Of a stretch of 12,393 nucleotides of DNA, positions 7,530 to 12,393 are shown one piece after another. Within the stretch, counting starts at the first letter, position 1. Each line of letters starts with the position of its first letter. A program made the position numbers and the translations under genes. The DNA is from Euperipatoides rowelli (taxonomy: Eukaryota > Onychophora > Udeonychophora > Euonychophora > Peripatopsidae). The notes beneath the pieces were generated by a model, which saw only the letters and a program-made list of their open reading frames with translations, did no database searches and was not told the DNA's origin. The DNA lies in assembly GCA_003024985.2 (NCBI GenBank), contig PXIH01S0000571.1; one strand, 5' to 3'.

Positions 7530-10490
7530 AATTTAACATTATTCAGTTTCATTCTAATTCATTATTAGGCATCAAGAATTAAAAATTTTATTTTGACTTA
7601 TGTATTTTAATAGTAGTAATTAAGCAAGAAAGAAAAGAAAAATATTGGTATTTTTCTTCATCTTATCAATAGGAAAGAGATAGTTTAATGATTTTAAAAT
7701 AAGTATCTATGACATTAATTGATTGTTTTATTGTATTATTTTTAATGGATTTTTTTTAAAACTGTAATCCTAGTTTTTGTTTGAAAATAAGAGCAAAAAA
7801 AAAATTTAATAAATAATTACTTTATAAGGGATACATATTGCATAATTAAGATAATGTAAATATATTTTTCATCATTTCTCTACTTAACACTAACTTTAAC
7901 ATTGTTTCCTATAGGAAAAATGTTTGGTTTATGCTAATTTAATTTATGAGTCATTTTCCAGAAACACAACCTCTATCTAAATTGAGAACTGTCTGTATTT
8001 ATTATATTTTAATATCACTTACTATATAATCTTTAAGATCATTTAAAAATTATGTAATTAACAAGAATAAGATGACCCCAGTAAGAATAATGGCAATATA
8101 ATAGAAATAATTACTTTATCATAAAGATAGAGAATGCTACATGTCAAACCATTAACAGATTGATCATTATAAAAGCCGTGGAATTCCTGTGCTTTAAACT
8201 TAGATTTTTTTTCTTTACAAATTTCCACTTTTAAGGCCAATATGAACTGAGTGTCTTCCAGGCCAATAGACACTAGGAATTATAAATTTCCACATATTGC
8301 AATTTGAAAAAAGAAAAAGGTTTAACTGCAACATGATTTTCTCCTTTAAATTCTGTTCAAAATTGGATTGTCAAAACAAAATTATTATTTTTTTTCTCAA
8401 AAGCTATATCATTATTGGATATAAATAGTCTAGTTGATGACATCACATGACACAAAATGTTTTAAGCCTAATCACTAACCAGCACATCCAACTCTATAAA
8501 AAAGGCAGAGTATATATGGAGAAACAGTACTTTAAATTGATCAAACAAAATAATTTGGACCCAATTTTGAAAGAAACTTCACATGAATTACTTAAACCAA
8601 TTATTAATGTTATTTTAATGTTTAAAATTTGAAAAAGAATAAAAGAAATTGTTCTATTTATTCCAGATGTTATATTAGCCTCAAGTTAATCAGTTTTTGC
8701 TTTTTCTGCATACATTTTTAAAAGCATCTCAAAATCAACTCGGAAAACATAACTCCAATTTTATTGGCTTTTTATATTCATTAGATTCCAATTAAAAAAA
8801 CACAGTACATCATGTCTTTTTCATATGCTGATTTTGAACAGGATGAAAAGAAGAATGTGTTGTATCTTAAAGTCAACCTGAATTAGAATTTTAATGTAAG
8901 TTTTTAACAGTGATATTATTTATGATGAATTTTTTACGAGTTTAATGTAGGTAGCCTAATACTTTTTTTTTTTTTTTGAATGATAAAGTAATGATTAAAT
9001 TTTATTTTTATGTAGAAATTATAATTCAAGTCAAGCATGTTCACATTTAATAAGCATGTATTTCATCTAGGATACATAGTTTATTAACTAAATCCTTACT
9101 GGGGCACATAATCTTGCAAAATTTCTTAATTTTTAATTGATTTTAAAGATCTAATATATTAAAATTTAATAATGCAACAGGCAATAAAAAAAATTATATA
9201 CTGTACTTAAAAATACCTGGATAGTATACATTAAATTTACCTATAAAACAGACCATATCAATTAGAAACTAAGAGACTAGACAGCTACCTTATTGATGTG
9301 CTATTTATTTTTTTCTTTTATTGGTCTATAATGTATATTTTGAGGCACATTAATTTTAAAATAATGTATAAAGAATATAGGACTTATTTTTTTTTAAATT
9401 AACTTTTTCAATTTAGTTTGATGGGAGGGGGAAGAGATTACATATTTCTATAAGATTATTAATACACACCTGTGACAAGGCAAACAAATTATTTTCTTCC
9501 CCTTCTTCCTAGGCCTATTTATATTTACACTTTTATTTACAGACAAAAATAAAATAAGTACTTTTAAATAATGAATTGTAATTAGATTAAAACTTATTTT
9601 CATGAATAATATCTATTGAATTAAACTTATTATGACTGTTAAAATAGTAATGTGTTTTTTCAACCAGTAACTCTATCTGTAAACATGATAAGTTTGAACC
9701 CAAAACACTTTTCATAACTGTCATAAGGATAAAGAGGGATCTAAACCACTGTTGTAACTTTATATCAGATGAGTTCTTATTTTGTGCATTAAAAAAAATT
9801 ACAGTAATTATTTCCCCAGGTTTTATTATGCTGGGAAATTAAACAATTATAAGAATTTAAGGGAATACTAAATTAAATTTATTTATATAGTCAAAAATGA
9901 ACCTTCCTACTTTGGCTATGGCAATTTATATAAAGGAAGAAATGAGATTGAAGTAATGAGTGTAGCTAAGATCTAACTATTTAGTCTGCATGTAAAAACT
10001 TAGAATTTTTTTTTTTTTAATCGCCTCACATTTATTTCAGTCACAGCTTGATTAATTAACAGGTTCAGCATATGATCCACCTTCATTTTTAACCAAATGG
10101 TTATCACATCTAAGAGAAAAGTTATACCAAATATAGGATTCATCACTATACATTTAGTATAATTATTATTTTTGTCTATTAAGATATTTTTTTTGTACAT
10201 TCATATATAAAAGTATTTTGTTTATTTTTAATAAGAGTCTATAAAATAGTTAAGATAGGTTATTGATTTATAGATGGCATGAGCATTAACAGAGGGTTTT
10301 AAAAAAGGGGGGTATTTTTTTTTTAACATATGAACTAATAATATACAATATATGTATTTATATATGATGTTATTTATGTAGTATTTAAATGGAAAGAGAT
10401 GGATGATAGGAAAAAAAGGATAATTATGTTGTTTTTGTGTGATAAATGAATTATTGAATTGTTATATTTAGTGTTAATTTATTTAAGTAA
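7530..10490. other. AT-rich, no gene supported
   Basis: About 3 kb of A/T-rich sequence with homopolymers, including 15 T at 8963-8977. The plus-strand frame 8447-8632 (61 codons, with a TATAAAAAAG string inside it) has fairly balanced composition but no recognised motif or splice context. The minus-strand frames at 8058-8273 and 10000-10200 are likewise unsupported. Nothing identifiable as RNA gene or mobile element was seen. Confidence 0.45.
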
Positions 10491-10540
10491 CCAATTTTCA
10501 GCTGTTTGACCAATCTTCACCAATTTTGGCACACTTACTA

Positions 10541-11040
10541 TCTAGGACCTAGCCTATCCCTGACTTATGGTCAGGGATTGGCTATGTCCTGTTGAACCAA
10601 TCAGGGCTGGCTTATTTACTCTCTAGGACCAAGTGGAAAATATAGGCTATTATTAAACCAGGCCACCCCACCCCCGACCCTATGGACCACCACCCATGGG
10701 CAATTTCTAAACCATTGGACCGATGGGCAAAATTTTGCATACTTACTCTCTAGGACCCAGCAGGTAACGGTTTATCATTAACTGGGTCACCCCAACCCTA
10801 TGTTCACCCCACATGGGCAATTCTTAACCCCTGTACCTATATGGCATACTTACTCTCTAAGACCCAGCAGAAAATAAAGGCTATCATTAAATTAGGTTAC
10901 ACTACCCCTTGACTCTATAGACCTCCTCACCCCGCTCCACACACACATTTGCTTTCCAGGACCAAGTGGACAATATAGGTTATCATTAAACCAGGTCATT
11001 CCACCCCTAATAGCTCCCTCCCCCTGCAATTTTGGGGCCT
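10541..11040. repeat. C-rich degenerate tandem repeat, about five units
   Basis: Five units share the anchor CTCTAGGACC (variants TCTAGGACCT, CTCTAAGACC, CTTTCCAGGACC), starting near 10541, 10621, 10748, 10855 and 10952. Unit lengths are about 80, 127, 107, 97 and 88 bases. After the anchor the later four carry AGTGG/AGCAG, then a TATAGGCTATCATTAAACCAGGTCACCCCACCCC-like block written here in degenerate form. Units two and three add a CCCATGGGCAATT or ACATGGGCAATT block, and three of the four junctions are preceded by CATACTTA or a similar string. The plus strand is strikingly C-rich compared with the rest of the window. Units are diverged by substitution and by internal deletion. No open frame runs through it. 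Confidence 0.8.
10544..10590. repeat. 21-bp-arm foldback at the head of the tandem array
   Basis: The left arm 10544-10564 and right arm 10570-10590 are complementary at 19 of 21 positions, with a 5-base loop TTATG. The core is TATCCCTGAC facing GTCAGGGATT, and the arm begins with AGGAC of the array's own anchor. It occupies the first unit in place of the ACCAGGTCACCCC block of the others. This could be an inverted duplication made within the array. Confidence 0.75.
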
Positions 11041-12280
11041 TTCTGATACTATGATTATAAAATTACAAAAAACATCAAAACTAAATAAAAAAAAAATTTG
11101 TTTCCATTAATTATAATGATAGTTTTTTTTTTCTTTATGCATTATTGTTAATTAGTTATTTTTATTTTAATTTTATATTTCTTTCTTTTTAAATCCAGCT
11201 TGGGAAAAGGAGGGGAGAGGAACTCGAGCAAAACATATTCTGGAGCCAATCAAAATTTGTTGTTACCATATCAACATTTCAATGCCCCTAATTTGTTTTT
11301 GCACCTTTACAAAGATAAAATTAATTGACAATAATGCATCACACTAGCATCATTTTGAATATACTAATAAGATAGTAAATTAAATTGTACGATTTAACCT
11401 ATTTGGCATACTTAAAAAAACATATTTCACAAGCTGTTAGATTTTTTTTTTTCTCTTCAACTATTTAAATGAAAATGAAAAATGAATTAATAGGTAATTT
11501 TTCTTAAGAGATTTCTTTTTGTAGTATAAACAAGAAAAAAGGAACCTATTGTTAATTTAGCTGGTTTTACATTTATGAAAGGCAGAGTAATCTTCAAATA
11601 ATTTAACAAGTTAATTTGGTTCACTGCACAAAGACCATATTATTATTATTGTTGTTGCTAAAGAAACAAAAAGAAATCTTGAATGTTTTCCATCAAAGTA
11701 AAAGAAATGCTTATACAATAACAATTCTAATTGCCCCCTACCCAACTGCTTCTAAAAGAGTTGTAGTTTAACTTTAATAATGACATCTTTAAACAGTAAT
11801 TAAGAAACTACTAAAAGTTTATAAAATATTGGAATTTAGATGATAAAATAAATTAATCCCACAGTAAATAGTTAAAATATATGAATCCCAAATGATAGTG
11901 GAATTTTCAAATACAAGCTGAGCACCAATGAAGACAATGTTTAAGCAAAACAAAAATGTTGAACTACTAAATAAATTTATAAAAATCAATACAAGACAAC
12001 ATCTTACAAGCTTGTCCATTAATAGCCTGATTTTCCAAAATGTTAAAAATCTCTTTTCATATTTAAATTTACTGCCTAAAAATAAATAATTCAACACTAG
12101 TATTAGAGACAACTTTAAAACTTATTTGCCCTCTCACTTCTTGGAAGAGGTTATTGTATGATGGGATATAAATACAAATATGCCAGACAACAACAAACAC
12201 AGTTAAGTACAGTGTATTTACAGGTTGTATCTGGTCATAATCTAAATATATATTTTTTAATATATATATGCTGTATATAG
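11041..12280. other. AT-rich, no gene supported
   Basis: No coding region is supported. Two overlapping minus-strand frames (11819-12112 and 12069-12341) are hydrophobic and lack recognised motifs. A short GAA/GGA-rich stretch with CTCGAG lies near 11200-11230, and a short ATT/GTT microsatellite near 11640-11657. Confidence 0.45.
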
Positions 12281-12288
12281 GGAAAGTC

Positions 12289-12300
12289 GGGGGGGGGGGG
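12289..12300 (+). repeat. Run of 12 G
   Basis: A single uninterrupted G tract, unique in this A/T-dominated window. It is prone to length error in sequencing. Confidence 0.8.
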
Positions 12301-12302
12301 AA

Positions 12303-12330
12303 ACCGTGCATCGAGGTAATACCGCGCATC
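12303..12330. repeat. Duplicated decamer ACCGYGCATC
   Basis: ACCGTGCATC (12303-12312) and ACCGCGCATC (12321-12330) are spaced 18 bases start to start. They differ at one base, a C/T change at a CpG as expected from methylation decay. Together with the G tract this looks like the edge of a GC-richer repeat extending through the window's end. The family is not identified. Confidence 0.45.
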
Positions 12331-12393
12331 AAATATTTCATATTGCGTGATATACTTAATGAATCTATCTAATACTGCCCTTTTCTGGTTGCA

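Noticed and set aside
8447-8632. 61-codon plus-strand frame with balanced composition and a TATAAAAAAG string
   Set aside because: The TATA-like string lies inside the frame rather than upstream, and nothing links the frame to a known family. The length is within chance for this base composition.
11819-12341. Two overlapping hydrophobic minus-strand frames
   Set aside because: They are in different frames with no motif. One runs through the G tract and the duplicated decamer, which fits repeat DNA better than a gene.
1-12393. CRISPR array, bacterial operon, rRNA or viral genome
   Set aside because: There are no regularly spaced identical repeats, no dense long frames and no rRNA-like conserved stretches.

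Overview
This is a very AT-rich window (by eye roughly a quarter G+C) of animal-type nuclear DNA. There are no long open reading frames, no bacterial gene packing and no ribosome-binding sites. What is visible is one splice-acceptor-bounded terminal exon, a tRNA-derived SINE, a decayed piggyBac transposase and a degenerate tandem repeat. These point to a metazoan, probably an invertebrate with an AT-rich genome. I cannot assign the phylum. Most of the sequence reads as intron or intergenic DNA seeded with old mobile elements.

Layout. Positions 1-717 are probably 3' UTR or flank of a minus-strand gene whose last coding piece is 718-779, a 62-nt terminal exon ending in TGA. The DNA at higher coordinates would then be the upstream intron of that gene; how far it runs cannot be told. 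Inside it, 1266-1545 is a 280-bp minus-strand SINE with a tRNA-Ser-like head, bounded by an exact 15-bp target-site duplication. Next to it, at about 1579-1845, is an unidentified higher-GC segment. Positions about 2840-3455 hold a broken minus-strand piggyBac-family transposase.

From about 3.5 kb to 10.5 kb the DNA is AT-rich and apparently non-coding. It carries a short repeat relic (4752-4857), a CpG-bearing spot with CRE-like and YY1-like motifs plus a perfect hairpin (5694-5739), a small perfect inverted repeat (6135-6153) and an unusual interrupted inverted repeat (7458-7528). Positions 10541-11040 are a C-rich degenerate tandem repeat, opening with a 21-bp-arm foldback. The window ends with a run of 12 G and a duplicated decamer.

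I see no convincing new biological system. The most solid observations are the intact SINE with its target-site duplication, the terminal exon and the piggyBac relic. The tandem repeat with its foldback and the interrupted inverted repeat are the least explained structures.
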